From Microbacterium ginsengisoli (GTDB lineage Bacteria > Actinomycetota > Actinomycetes > Actinomycetales > Microbacteriaceae), in assembly GCF_000956535.1 (NCBI RefSeq), contig NZ_JYIY01000059.1:1-39889 (forward strand): 39,889 nucleotides of DNA, given 5' to 3'. Positions 31,438 to 39,775 of this stretch are shown one piece after another. Both the position numbers and the translations under genes were made by a program. The notes below the pieces were generated by a model. That model was given only the letters and a program-made list of their open reading frames with translations, searched no databases and had not been told where the DNA came from. Position 1 is the first letter of the stretch, and each line of letters starts with the position of its first letter.

Positions 31438-32874
31438 TCAGAAGGCGCAGCAGGAGAGTTTGGAGACGTCGGCGGTGAAGGCTTGGCAGGCGATTTTGAT
31501 GCCCTCGGCCATCGTCAGGTAAGGGCTCCACAGGTGGGCGACTTGGTCGGTGGTCATGGCCGCTTCGAGGATGTACACACCGGCTGCGGCGAGGTCGCCG
31601 GCGTCGGCGGCGACCGCTGTGATTCCGAGGATCTGGCCGGTGTCGGCGTTCTGCACGACCTTGATCACACCGCGCAGGTCGCGGTTGACGATGGCCCGGG
31701 AAACGTAGTCCAGGGGCAGTACCCGGCACTGGCAGCGGATACCGGCAGCGACCACTTGCTGCTCGGTCATCCCGACGGCGGCGAGAGCGGGACTGGTGAA
31801 GGTGACCCGCGGCAGGTGCCGGTAGTCGACCTCCCGGTTGGTGCCGGTGAAGGCGTTCTCCGCGACCAGGGACCCGTTAGAGGCGGCGACGTAGACGAAC
31901 TGCGGATGCCCGGTGACATCGCCGGCCGCCCAGATCCGCGGGTTGGATGTCGCGAGCCGACCGTCGACCATGACCTCGCCCGAAGGGCCGGTCTGGATCC
32001 CGAGCGCTGCGAGGTTCAGTCCTTCGGTCACCGCCTGCCGACCCGTGGCGATCAGGATCCGGCTGGCACGGAACTCTTCTGCTCCACCGGATACGGTGGC
32101 CGTCGCGATGATGTCGCCGGTGTTCTTGTCGGTGCGGACCGTGTCGAGGTTCGCGCGGCGGACCACCCGGATGCCCTCGTCGGCGAAGATCCCCATCATG
32201 GCCTTGGACGCCTCGGGTTCCTCGCGGGACGCCAGCCGGGATCGGACCAGCATGGTGACCCGGGAACCCAGCCGGGCGAACAACTGCGCTTGCTCCATCG
32301 CCACGTAGCCGCCGCCGAGCACCAGCAACGACTCGGGAACCGCCTCCAACTCCATCGCTGAAGTTGAGGTCAGGTAGTCGACACCGGCCAACCCGTCGAC
32401 CGCCGGGATGGTTGGGGTGGAGCCGGTGGCGATCAAGTAGTGCGCTGCACCGACCGTGCTCCGCGTCCCGTCCGCTGCGGTGATCTCCAACCTCGGGTCC
32501 GCCGTGGTACCGGCGAATGCGGCCGTTCCGGCTCGCAGGTCCCAACCGTAGGAGGCGATCAGATCCTCGTACTTCTCCGCACGCATGCCCTCGACCAGGG
32601 CGCGTTTGCCCTCGATCAGCGCGGGCATGTCCACCCGCCCGGTCGATGCGGAGATGCCCGGGAACCGTCCAGAATTTAGGGCAACGTGCCGGGCGTCGGC
32701 CGCCGCCAGCAGCGCTTTGGACGGCACACAGCCGGTGTTCACGCAGGTGCCGCCGATGACGCCTCGCTCGACCATCACCACCCGCTTGCCCAACTGGCTG
32801 GCCCGGATCGCCGCAGCGAACGAGCCGGCACCGGAACCGATGACGGCCAGGTCGAAGGAGGTCGGATCTTCCAT
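31438..32874 (-). CDS. merA: Mercuric reductase
   Basis: This 478-aa cytosolic flavoenzyme reduces Hg(II) to volatile Hg(0) with NADPH. The FAD motif is AVIGSGAGSFAAA, the redox pair is C44/C49 in GGTCVNTGCVPSK, a second nucleotide-binding segment is LLVLGGGYVAMEQAQLF, and the C-terminal Hg-loading pair is C475-C476 (KLSCCAF). It lacks the N-terminal metal-binding (NmerA) domain, as many actinobacterial enzymes do. ATG 32874 is preferred to GTG 32889, which lies inside the operator. It is divergent from merR and followed by merB. No MerT/MerP-type importer is seen. Confidence 0.95.
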   Translation of the reverse strand: MEDPTSFDLAVIGSGAGSFAAAIRASQLGKRVVMVERGVIGGTCVNTGCVPSKALLAAADARHVALNSGRFPGISASTGRVDMPALIEGKRALVEGMRAEKYEDLIASYGWDLRAGTAAFAGTTADPRLEITAADGTRSTVGAAHYLIATGSTPTIPAVDGLAGVDYLTSTSAMELEAVPESLLVLGGGYVAMEQAQLFARLGSRVTMLVRSRLASREEPEASKAMMGIFADEGIRVVRRANLDTVRTDKNTGDIIATATVSGGAEEFRASRILIATGRQAVTEGLNLAALGIQTGPSGEVMVDGRLATSNPRIWAAGDVTGHPQFVYVAASNGSLVAENAFTGTNREVDYRHLPRVTFTSPALAAVGMTEQQVVAAGIRCQCRVLPLDYVSRAIVNRDLRGVIKVVQNADTGQILGITAVAADAGDLAAAGVYILEAAMTTDQVAHLWSPYLTMAEGIKIACQAFTADVSKLSCCAF

Positions 32875-32880
32875 GGCCTC

Positions 32881-32912
32881 AGCCTGCACCTTCCACTACG
32901 CTGGAAGGTCAA
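32881..32912 (-). promoter_or_regulatory. MerR-type promoter/operator of merA-merB
   Basis: The dyad ACCTTCCA-N6-TGGAAGGT (32888-32909) is directly preceded, on the minus strand, by a TTGACC -35 box (32912-32907). About 19-20 bp later comes a poor -10. An over-long spacer with a central dyad is the hallmark of promoters activated by MerR-family regulators through DNA untwisting. merR starts 38 nt away on the other strand. Confidence 0.8.
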
Positions 32913-32949
32913 GGGATGCCGGAGGCTACCCCGGCGACGGAGGTGTACC

Positions 32950-33339
32950 GTGCTGATCGGTGAGGCGGCCACAGCGGCCGGGATGACGAGCAAGACCCTG
33001 CGGTTCTACGAAGACCGTGGGCTGCTCCCAGTCCCCAGCCGTGCGGGGAATGGGTACCGCGACTACAGCGCTGACATCGTGCCGCGGCTCGATTTCATCC
33101 GGCGCGGTCGGGCCACGGGCCTGACGCTGTCCCAGATTGGCGACATCCTGAAGGTGCGCGACGCCGGCGCCGCACCGTGCACCCACGTCCGCGACATCCT
33201 GAACAAGCAGTTGACCGACATCGACCAGAAGATCGCCGAACTCACGGCCCTCCGTGCCACGGTCGCCGAAGTCCGCGATACCACCGAAACCGGCGACCCG
33301 GCCAGGTGCACCGCACAGGACATCTGCAGCTACATCTGA
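32950..33339 (+). CDS. merR: MerR-family metal-responsive regulator
   Basis: This 129-aa activator has an N-terminal winged helix (LIGEAATAAGMTSKTLRFYEDRGLL), a dimerisation helix and a C-terminal metal loop. Cysteines at C77, C120 and C126 (APCTHV, ARCTAQDIC) approximate the C82/C117/C126 set of Hg-sensing MerR. Start GTG 32950 has GGAGG about 6 nt upstream; the open frame before it is shadow of the operator region. It is divergent from merA and should act on the dyad at 32888-32909. Hg(II) is the likely inducer, but a broader metal response cannot be excluded. Confidence 0.9.
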   Translation: MLIGEAATAAGMTSKTLRFYEDRGLLPVPSRAGNGYRDYSADIVPRLDFIRRGRATGLTLSQIGDILKVRDAGAAPCTHVRDILNKQLTDIDQKIAELTALRATVAEVRDTTETGDPARCTAQDICSYI

Positions 33340-33365
33340 GGCATCCGAGGGCAACCAGGCTAAGT

Positions 33366-33536
33366 ATGACGACACCGACCATGCAGCACAGTTGCTCATG
33401 CTGCGGGCGAGAACTCCCGCGACGCAAGCTCCACGCCCTGGCGCACGACAACGCCTTCATCTGCCGCCGATGCGGCCTCTGGGTGGCATTGCGGCTCTCA
33501 GGCGACCGATCGGAGACCTCCGGGCTGAGTCCATGA
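33366..33536 (+). CDS. Small zinc-ribbon protein downstream of merR
   Basis: This 56-aa protein from ATG 33366 has CSCCGRELPRRKLHALAHD followed by ICRRCGLWVALR, two Cx2C knuckles that should bind one zinc or another soft metal. It lies 26 nt after merR in the same direction. Similar short proteins occur beside actinobacterial merR genes as far as I recall. The function is unknown. No distinct RBS is seen, so translation may depend on merR. Confidence 0.65.
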   Translation: MTTPTMQHSCSCCGRELPRRKLHALAHDNAFICRRCGLWVALRLSGDRSETSGLSP

Positions 33537-33697
33537 CGCACTGACGCGCCTGCTTGCTCGCATGTTCACCGAATGCCATCCATCATGCGATGCTGTCCAA
33601 GCTATTTCGGACACTGCCTGCAACCTCACCAGCGAGAACGTGCAGGTTCCGCGAACTTCGACCCCCGCATGGGCGCTTGAGGTCGGCGACCTTCATT

Positions 33698-33727
33698 GTT
33701 CCCGCCAAGCCGTCAAATCGCGGGAAC
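33698..33727 (-). terminator. Terminator of the VirB4-like operon
   Basis: GTTCCCGC (33698-33705) pairs with GCGGGAAC (33720-33727) around a 14-nt loop, immediately after the stop codon of the leftward VirB4-like gene (33730). It separates the secretion operon from the mercury cargo. Confidence 0.6.
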
Positions 33728-33729
33728 AT

Positions 33730-35217
33730 CTAGGTCTTTCCTCTTGCCTTCTGCCCTGTCTCGTACATCGCAAGTTCGGCAGGGTGGAGCTGATGCTGGA
33801 CGACGAACGAGCGGTTCTTGATCCTCCAGAGCCCCTGTCCGGTGCCGAGACCGGGTAGCAATCCCTGCTCCGTTCCGGTGAGTCCGAGGGCCTGCGCAGT
33901 AGCTCCGAGCTGATCGCTCTCCTGCCGGTAGATCACCCGTGTCTCGGCGTTGGCGAGCAGGGACGAGGCGAGCGCGCGCATCGCCGAGCCCTGGTCGCCT
34001 ACGTTGTCGAGGTCGCTGAGCTTGTGGAAGATGAGCAGGTTGGCGATGCCATAGTGCCGCGCGAGCCGCCACTGTGCGTCCATCCGGCGCAGCAGCGCCG
34101 GATGTGACATGAGCCGCCACGCCTCGTCATACACGACCCACCTCGGGCCGCCTGCCGGGTCGAGAAGCGCCGACTCCATCCACGCCGAGGAACACGTCAT
34201 GAGCACGGAGATGAGCGTCGAGTTCTCTGCCACCCGCGACAGGTCGAGCGACACCATCGGCAGTGACGGGTCGAAGCGCACGGTGCTCGGGCCGTCGAAC
34301 AGCCCCGCCAGGTCCCCGGCCACGAGCCTCCGCAGCGCGTGTCCGACGAGTCGGCCGTCCTCGGCGAGCCTGCCGTCGTCGTCCTTGGGCTGCGGGGCGA
34401 GGATGCGGTCGACCACCATCGGAAGGATCGGCACCTCGGCCGAGCGCACCGCATCGGTGAGCGCGAAGTCGACGGCGGTGTGCTCCAGCGGGGTGAGGCC
34501 GCGGTCGAGGACGGTCTCGGCGAGTGCGCCGATGAGGTCGCGTCGCCGGGAGGTGACCTGGCTTTGCCACTCGGCATCGCTGAGGCCCGAAGGCCGATGC
34601 CCTTCATCGAGCGGATTCAGCCGCGTAGACATCCCGTGCCCCAGCACGATCGCCCGTCCGCCGACTGCTTCAGCGACAGCCGTGTGCTCGCCTTTCGGAT
34701 CGCCGGGGACATATACCCGCCGACCGAATGGGATGGAGCGCGTGTAGAGGCTCTTGGCGAGCGAGGACTTGCCGGAGCCGACGATCCCCGCGAGGACGAT
34801 GTTCGGTGCGGTGATGAGGCCCTGCGCGTAGAGCACCCAGGGGTCATAGACGAACGATGCCCCGCTGTAGAGATCCTGGCCGACGAACACCCCGGCAGAG
34901 CCCAGTCCGCCCTCGGCGAGGAACGGATACGCCCCGGCCAGCGTCGCGCTCGTGTCCTGGTGACGCGGCAGCCGGAATCGGCCCGGTGTGCGGAGTGCAG
35001 CGGGCCTCGTCTCGCCGGACGGTGGCAGGTAGGTCGTCGCCCGCCGCGCCTCGCGTTCGGCCTCCCACGCCGCGCGCGCCAGATCCTGCTGCGCCTTGCG
35101 GTCGGCGGTCTCGATCTTGTTCGCCGCTCGCCGTCGCGCCTTCCGAGCGGCACGGCGCTCGCCCGCTGGGTCGAGCAGGACCGCGGTGTGCAGGCGCTCG
35201 CGGTCGTCGGGACTCAT
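33730..35217 (-). CDS. VirB4-like conjugation ATPase (ATPase half)
   Basis: This 495-aa ATPase powers assembly or operation of the type IV channel. The N-terminal ~80 residues are basic and helical (ERRAARKARRRAANKIETADRK). Walker A is GIVGSGKSSLAKSL (about 144-157), a VPGDPKGEHTAVAEAVGG segment follows, Walker B is WVVYDEAW (about 362), and the C-terminal part has AETRVIYRQESDQLGATAQ, as in VirB4/TraC proteins. The N-terminal VirB4 domain is missing and is supplied by the separate SCO6880-like gene two genes upstream. It overlaps the preceding gene by ATGA. Confidence 0.88.
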   Translation of the reverse strand: MSPDDRERLHTAVLLDPAGERRAARKARRRAANKIETADRKAQQDLARAAWEAEREARRATTYLPPSGETRPAALRTPGRFRLPRHQDTSATLAGAYPFLAEGGLGSAGVFVGQDLYSGASFVYDPWVLYAQGLITAPNIVLAGIVGSGKSSLAKSLYTRSIPFGRRVYVPGDPKGEHTAVAEAVGGRAIVLGHGMSTRLNPLDEGHRPSGLSDAEWQSQVTSRRRDLIGALAETVLDRGLTPLEHTAVDFALTDAVRSAEVPILPMVVDRILAPQPKDDDGRLAEDGRLVGHALRRLVAGDLAGLFDGPSTVRFDPSLPMVSLDLSRVAENSTLISVLMTCSSAWMESALLDPAGGPRWVVYDEAWRLMSHPALLRRMDAQWRLARHYGIANLLIFHKLSDLDNVGDQGSAMRALASSLLANAETRVIYRQESDQLGATAQALGLTGTEQGLLPGLGTGQGLWRIKNRSFVVQHQLHPAELAMYETGQKARGKT

Positions 35218-35651
35218 AGCGACAGCCCCTTTGGCGAACTGACGAAGTGGGCCTCGAACGGATCGCGTGAGAACGGGTCCAGCTCAGGTCGGCTGGCGAC
35301 AGGTGCCGGGTGCCAGGCTATGTAGCTCGAATGCTGCGTCGCCTGATCGACGGCAGTCTCGGCCAACTGGACGAGTTCTGCGGCCTTGCGAAGGGCGTTG
35401 GCGGCGGCCCAAGCCTCATCAACCCCAGCCTCGTGGTCGCCATTGTCGAGAAACGCCTTGTCCTGGTGCCGAACGTGCGCCGCCGCGACCTGCTCCAGCA
35501 CTTGCTCCAGGGAGCGCAGCGTCCCCAGCAGCTCGCCGACCACCTGATAGGTGTCCGCGGGGTCGGCGAAGGCGCGGCTCGCATGAGCGAGCGCCCGCAC
35601 CGCCTGGCGGGTCTCCGTGGCGTCCTGCACGGGATTGCTGAAGATCGGCAT
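35214..35651 (-). CDS. Conserved conjugation-operon protein
   Basis: This 145-aa acidic, mostly helical protein starts at ATG 35651, with GGAAGGAG 6 nt upstream; GTG 35657 is too close to the RBS. The sequence (MPIFSNPVQDATETRQAVRALAHA...) has no signal peptide or membrane helix and no family I recognise. It is placed between the two VirB4-like subunits and coupled to the ATPase gene by an ATGA overlap. An accessory factor that joins the split ATPase is a reasonable guess, not shown by motifs. Confidence 0.7.
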   Translation of the reverse strand: MPIFSNPVQDATETRQAVRALAHASRAFADPADTYQVVGELLGTLRSLEQVLEQVAAAHVRHQDKAFLDNGDHEAGVDEAWAAANALRKAAELVQLAETAVDQATQHSSYIAWHPAPVASRPELDPFSRDPFEAHFVSSPKGLSL

Positions 35652-35684
35652 GGCCACTCCTTCCGGGGTCGAGGGCTGGGTTTG

Positions 35685-37151
35685 TCACACGTCCCGACAG
35701 AGCGGGAGCGCGGCGGCGGCGAATGCGGTGGCCTGCTGGCCGACGAGGCGGCGCGTCTCGCAGGACGCCTGCACGGCGGCTTGCTCGATAGCGGCGACGG
35801 CGGCATCCAGCTCATCGACCGTGGGCGCGGAGACGGAGATGAGGCCGGTGTAGCGAAGCACGCCATGCCCAGCGGTGAGGTCGGACTCTTGCTGGAGCAC
35901 GTCCTGGTACTCGGCCGTGCGCGCGGCGTCCTCGACCTGGCCGATCTTCGCGCGCTGCGTCGCATCGGAGAGCAGACCGACCTTCTTCTTCCGCAGGTCG
36001 CGAGCCGCGATGTCGGCGCGAACCGGCGTGCAGACGAGCGAGAATGTGCGTTGCACTCCCGAGGTGAGCAACAGAGGGGCGATGAATCCGGGGAACACCT
36101 GCGAGCGGGGCCATTCGGAGAGCCAGAGCACGGTGTGGTACGCGGAGTCGGTTCGCACGCGATCCCAGCTCTCGGTCACCGCGACCGGCCCCGCGGTGGC
36201 GAGGGAACGTCCGATGTCGGCGTGCCGCTCCAGCGCGGGCGCGGCAGCCGGGTCGTAGGCGGAGCGCAGGATTACAGCGACCTCGCCAGGGGCGAGCCAG
36301 CCGGTCGTGGCGAGGTCCGCAGCTCGCAGCGCACTGACGAGCGTGGTCATCTCCTGACGCAGCACGGCGGCAGCTCCACGGATGCCGCCGCCCGCGGAGC
36401 GGATCTGTCGTCCCGAGGCGTTCATATCGAGCGCAATCGAGATCGTCGTCGCATGGCGCTCGCCGGTCGGCCCGGCACGCTCGATCAGCTCTCGGTATGT
36501 AGTCGCAGGCCAGGAATCATCGTCGGTGCCGTGCCTGGCCCACCATTCGGCGAGCCCCGTGCCGGAGTCCGGCAGTGTCCGCTCGCAGACCTGGAGCCGG
36601 GCGATCCTGCCCGAGCGACACGCGGTAGCGAGCACCCGACCCCAGCCGTTGATCCGCCGCTCCTGCTCGCCCGGATCGAGCAGCACGAACGCCGGGTGCG
36701 TCACCCCCAGCACCGCGGTCAGGGTCTGCGCGTGGGGGTCGTGCACCATCGCCGTGCCCGTCTCGGGATCGACCCATTCGCGCATCGCCGTCGCATCGCC
36801 GGGGAGCGCGAGCGTGCCGACAGGACGCGGCTTGATGACGCGGTGACGGAAGATCAACTGCTCTGCGGTGCTCCGCCACATCCAGCGCGAGACGATGGGC
36901 AGCCAGTCCACGAGCTTTCGCCCGCTCGCGGGGGCGACCGCGAGCAGCAGGCAGGTGAGCCAGATCGGGGATGTCCAGACCAGCCCCATGCCACCGCCCG
37001 TGTAGATGGTGGCGACGACGGTAACCACGCCGATGCCCAGCGCGATCAACTGCGAGATCGACAGTCCGAGCAGGACGCCACGGTGCGCGAGTCGGGAGAA
37101 CTGCACGGGGGAGAGCTGCTGGTCGGGAACGGGAGGGTGCTGGGTGGCCAT
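35685..37151 (-). CDS. SCO6880-family protein (membrane anchor plus VirB4 N-terminal-like domain)
   Basis: This 488-aa protein has two membrane segments between about residues 29 and 72 (LLGLSISQLIALGIGVVTVV; GLVWTSPIWLTCLLLAVA), a PrgI-like opening, followed by a soluble domain without Walker motifs. The order matches the actinobacterial SCO6880 family that works beside a separate VirB4 ATPase, so the classical PrgI plus VirB4 N-terminus is split off here. It likely anchors the ATPase at the membrane. The start is preceded by AAAGGG inside the trbL-like stop region, only 3 nt after that gene. Confidence 0.85.
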   Translation of the reverse strand: MATQHPPVPDQQLSPVQFSRLAHRGVLLGLSISQLIALGIGVVTVVATIYTGGGMGLVWTSPIWLTCLLLAVAPASGRKLVDWLPIVSRWMWRSTAEQLIFRHRVIKPRPVGTLALPGDATAMREWVDPETGTAMVHDPHAQTLTAVLGVTHPAFVLLDPGEQERRINGWGRVLATACRSGRIARLQVCERTLPDSGTGLAEWWARHGTDDDSWPATTYRELIERAGPTGERHATTISIALDMNASGRQIRSAGGGIRGAAAVLRQEMTTLVSALRAADLATTGWLAPGEVAVILRSAYDPAAAPALERHADIGRSLATAGPVAVTESWDRVRTDSAYHTVLWLSEWPRSQVFPGFIAPLLLTSGVQRTFSLVCTPVRADIAARDLRKKKVGLLSDATQRAKIGQVEDAARTAEYQDVLQQESDLTAGHGVLRYTGLISVSAPTVDELDAAVAAIEQAAVQASCETRRLVGQQATAFAAAALPLCRDV

Positions 37152-37154
37152 GTT

Positions 37155-38444
37155 CTACCCTTTCCTCGGCGTTACGGGTATCGGCGGCGTGGATGTCTCT
37201 GCCTGCCCGGCTGCTGCGCCGCCGACCGCGGCACCGACTTTCGGCCCAGTCGTCGCTGCGGCTTTGACCACCTGCGCCCCGACGACGGCGGCGGCCGCGG
37301 GGCCGGCCGCTGCTGCCCCAGCACCTGCCGCGCCTCCCGAGGCCGCAGCCCCGCCACCGGAAGCAGCCGCCCCGCCACCCGCGCCCGCCGCGCCGCCTGC
37401 TACGTCACTTGCAGCGGGAGCCGTGCTCGGCGCGGGAGAAGTCCCGGCCCTCGCACCGTTTTGCCCTCCGAGGACGGACTTCGCCGCGTTCGGCTGGGCC
37501 TTGACCGGCAGCGGGACGGGCCGGTTGAGCGCCGACTTCGCTTCCTGCTCGCTCGACATCGCGTGGTACATGTCGAAGCCCACGAACGAGATGAACTTGT
37601 ATGTCAGGTATGGCGCGAACGCGGCGATGAACATCAGCACGACGCCCGAGATCGGGTCACTGATCGAGGCGAGGTCGAGGTCGATGGGCGCGCTGATCTG
37701 CCCAATGGCGACGAGGAACACGACGACGATGACGAGCTTCGAGAAGATGAGCGCCACGACGAACGCCGCCCAGCGTCCGAACCATCCCTTCGCGGCATCC
37801 CAGGTGAACCCGGCGAGGGCAATGGGCGCGAAGACAATGGCGACTAGCAGCAGCGCCTTGCGGATGAGCAGCGTGAACCACACGATGCCCGCACCCGCGA
37901 TGCCGAGCCCGGCAAGGAAGATCGTGATGATCGCACCCACGCCGGGCGAGGCGATGTTGATCGTCGTCAGCCCAGCGGCGAGCAGGGCCATGCGGTCGCC
38001 GATGCCTTCCATCGTGTTGCCAGTCGCCTGCACGATGCCGATGGTGAGCTGATCGGTGACCTCCAACAGGGTCGCGGTGAGGGTGATGGCGACGAACGAT
38101 CCGAGCACCGACTTGGCGAGTCCCACGCCCGCGCGCGACAGTGCCATCGGATCTCGATGCACGAGCCCGGTGATGAGTTGGAGGCAGAAGAAGACGAGCA
38201 TGACGAAGATCGCCACCCCGAACAGCACGTTGTAGACCGAGACGTACTGACTTCCAGTGACGTCGACGAGCGTTGTCGAGTCGAACACCGCCCACACGCT
38301 CTCGAACAGCCAGGCGGCGGCCTGCCCCATTGCCTGCGCGAGCCAGTCGAACGGCGCGGAGATGAGCGACGCAGTTCCCTCACCCACGGCATCGCACACC
38401 GAGGCGATGACGGGCACATCACAGATACTCATCGGCTCAGCCAT
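37155..38444 (-). CDS. TrbL/VirB6-like polytopic conjugation protein
   Basis: This 429-aa inner-membrane channel component has about six hydrophobic helices between residues 70 and 290 (e.g. NVLFGVAIFVMLVFFCLQLI, ALLLVAIVFAPIALAGFTWD, KLVIVVVFLVAIGQI). After about residue 300 comes a long Ala/Gly/Pro low-complexity tail (GGAAGAGGGAAASGGG...). The membrane part and its place next to pilin-like and VirB4-like genes fit TrbL/VirB6. The Ala/Gly tail is flexible and may cross the cell wall or be a linker; its repeats are prone to slippage. Confidence 0.85.
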   Translation of the reverse strand: MAEPMSICDVPVIASVCDAVGEGTASLISAPFDWLAQAMGQAAAWLFESVWAVFDSTTLVDVTGSQYVSVYNVLFGVAIFVMLVFFCLQLITGLVHRDPMALSRAGVGLAKSVLGSFVAITLTATLLEVTDQLTIGIVQATGNTMEGIGDRMALLAAGLTTINIASPGVGAIITIFLAGLGIAGAGIVWFTLLIRKALLLVAIVFAPIALAGFTWDAAKGWFGRWAAFVVALIFSKLVIVVVFLVAIGQISAPIDLDLASISDPISGVVLMFIAAFAPYLTYKFISFVGFDMYHAMSSEQEAKSALNRPVPLPVKAQPNAAKSVLGGQNGARAGTSPAPSTAPAASDVAGGAAGAGGGAAASGGGAAASGGAAGAGAAAAGPAAAAVVGAQVVKAAATTGPKVGAAVGGAAAGQAETSTPPIPVTPRKG

Positions 38445-38462
38445 CTCAACTCGGTCGTGGAG

Positions 38463-38732
38463 TCAGACCGACTGGCCGACGTTCCAAAAGAAGTTCACGA
38501 GCGTCACCGACGCACCGCAGATGATCGCCGCGCCGCACGAGACGAGTACGCCGACCTTGCCCCGGCTGGCGAGGTGCGGGTTCGAGCTGTTCGCCCCGTA
38601 CCCCCAGACCACGGCCGAGATGATGAGGGCGAGGACGGCGAGGATGAGGCCCACTGTCATAGCCGCGCCGACGATGACGCGGAGCTGCTCGATGCCGGGC
38701 AACCCGTCGGTATTGGGGTCGATGTCGATCAC
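38463..38732 (-). CDS. Small two-helix membrane protein, pilin-like (DUF6112 type), copy b
   Basis: This 89-aa protein starts at GTG 38732, with GGAG about 6 nt upstream; the longer open frame is shadow. It has two hydrophobic helices (IVGAAMTVGLILAVLALIISAVVW and VGVLVSCGAAIICGASVTLVNFF) separated by a short polar loop, the layout of VirB2/TrbC-like pilins and the actinobacterial DUF6112 family. It is paralogous to the gene at 38803. A 20-bp motif shared with the ssb upstream region lies 33 nt before its start. Confidence 0.75.
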   Translation of the reverse strand: MIDIDPNTDGLPGIEQLRVIVGAAMTVGLILAVLALIISAVVWGYGANSSNPHLASRGKVGVLVSCGAAIICGASVTLVNFFWNVGQSV

Positions 38733-38765
38733 AGTGTGCTCCTTCAGCAGGCGAGGAACGCCTTT

Positions 38766-38785
38766 ACCCGGTAGGTGCGCACGCT
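38766..38785 (-). promoter_or_regulatory. 20-bp upstream motif shared with 23161-23180
   Basis: ACCCGGTAGGTGCGCACGCT (plus strand) matches the ssb-upstream copy at 18 of 20 positions, in the same orientation and at nearly the same distance from a start codon. It lies between two pilin-like genes, so it may be an internal promoter or regulator site. Confidence 0.4.
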
Positions 38786-38802
38786 GTCCCAGTTCGACGG
38801 CG

Positions 38803-39069
38803 TCAGATGCTTGCTCCGACCCCAAGCAGGAAGTTGATCCAGGTGACGCCGAGGCCGGCGAGTGCGGCAGCTCCGATGGAGACGAGGAACCCGACGCGCG
38901 CGCGGACAGCCGAAGAGATGTTGCCGTTCGCCGACGAGATCGCCCACACTGCGGCGCAGATGACGAGCATGAGCACGGCGAAGATGAGCACGATGGTCAG
39001 CAGCGCGCCAACGATGGCGCGCAGTTCTGCCTGACCGCCGACGGCTCCGAAGTCGGGGAATACGTCCAT
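38803..39069 (-). CDS. Small two-helix membrane protein, pilin-like (DUF6112 type), copy a
   Basis: This 88-aa protein starts at ATG 39069, overlapping the M23 peptidase stop region (ATGACATG). Two helices (LLTIVLIFAVLMLVICAAVW, VGFLVSIGAAALAGLGVTWI) and a clear alignment with the next gene (LRxIVGAxxT...; GASVTLVNF / GLGVTWINF) show a tandem duplication. It is the likely major or minor subunit of a conjugative pilus-like channel in a Gram-positive envelope. It lies between the M23 peptidase and its paralogue. Confidence 0.75.
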   Translation of the reverse strand: MDVFPDFGAVGGQAELRAIVGALLTIVLIFAVLMLVICAAVWAISSANGNISSAVRARVGFLVSIGAAALAGLGVTWINFLLGVGASI

Positions 39070-39070
39070 G

Positions 39071-39775
39071 TCATGCCGCGATCTGTGCTGAGCAGAGCGC
39101 CTCGGTGCTTGCGGCATCGAGGTTCTGCACTCCGTGGGCGGCAAGCCACGGCTCGGCATCGACTGCCGCGGCGTTCGACCCGCCCGGCCGGATCTCGAAA
39201 TGCAGGTGGGCTCCGGTCGACTTGCCCGCCGAACCGACGTTGCCGATGTGCTGCCCGGCAACGACCCGATCCCCGACGCTGACGAGGACGCCGCTCTGCC
39301 ACATGTGTGCATAGGCGGAGGCGATGCGCTCTCCATCGATCGTGTGCTCGATGATGATGAGGTTGCCGTAGCCGCCCGACGGCCCGGCGAAGCTGACCAC
39401 GCCGTCGGCGAGCGCAAGGATCGCCGTGCCGTCGTCGGCAGCCCAGTCGGTTCCTGAGTGGAACGCTCGCTCACCAGTGAAGGGGTCTTCGCGCCACCCG
39501 AAGTCGCTGGTGTTCACCCACGTCCCACCCGGCAGGGGGAAGACGATTGCGGTCGTCTCGGGTACGTCGCCGAGCGGCGTACCGCTCGGCGTGGTCTCAG
39601 CGCGCCGGGTGAGCGCAGTGAGGATCGCTTCGGCGACCGGCTGGTAGTTCTGATAGCGGTCGGGGTAGGCCGAGACCTCGACCGCCTGCGCCGCCTCGCC
39701 GGGGTCGAGGTGTTGCCAGTCGGGGATGTCGAGCAGTCCACGCGGTGATGGGTAGTTCGGCCTGTCCCGCGTCAA
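39071..39775 (-). CDS. M23 (LytM-type) peptidase of the conjugation system, 5' end replaced by an IS
   Basis: The protein has a C-terminal LytM zinc endopeptidase domain: HSGTDWA supplies the first His and Asp, AHMWQSG and HLHFE the remaining zinc/catalytic residues, with GNVGSAGKSTGA between them. Such enzymes open peptidoglycan for the conjugation channel. Residues before about 60 (WQHLDPGEAAQAVEVSA) look like the end of a lost N-terminal domain. The frame is open to the window edge, but from about 39763 rightward the DNA is the left end of an insertion sequence whose transposase starts at 39835 on the other strand. The signal peptide or membrane anchor is thus missing, and TTG 39775 is a doubtful start. 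Confidence 0.75.
   Translation of the reverse strand: MTRDRPNYPSPRGLLDIPDWQHLDPGEAAQAVEVSAYPDRYQNYQPVAEAILTALTRRAETTPSGTPLGDVPETTAIVFPLPGGTWVNTSDFGWREDPFTGERAFHSGTDWAADDGTAILALADGVVSFAGPSGGYGNLIIIEHTIDGERIASAYAHMWQSGVLVSVGDRVVAGQHIGNVGSAGKSTGAHLHFEIRPGGSNAAAVDAEPWLAAHGVQNLDAASTEALCSAQIAA

Noticed and set aside
33537..33697. Partial palindrome TGTCC...GGACA and CCTGCA...TGCAGG as possible transposon ends of the mercury cargo
   Set aside because: No matching inverted copy or target duplication was found on the other side of the cargo near 29142-29320.
35310..37847. Rightward open frame of 845 codons opposite the conjugation genes
   Set aside because: It is low-complexity Arg/Gly/Glu-rich sequence crossing three real genes on the other strand.
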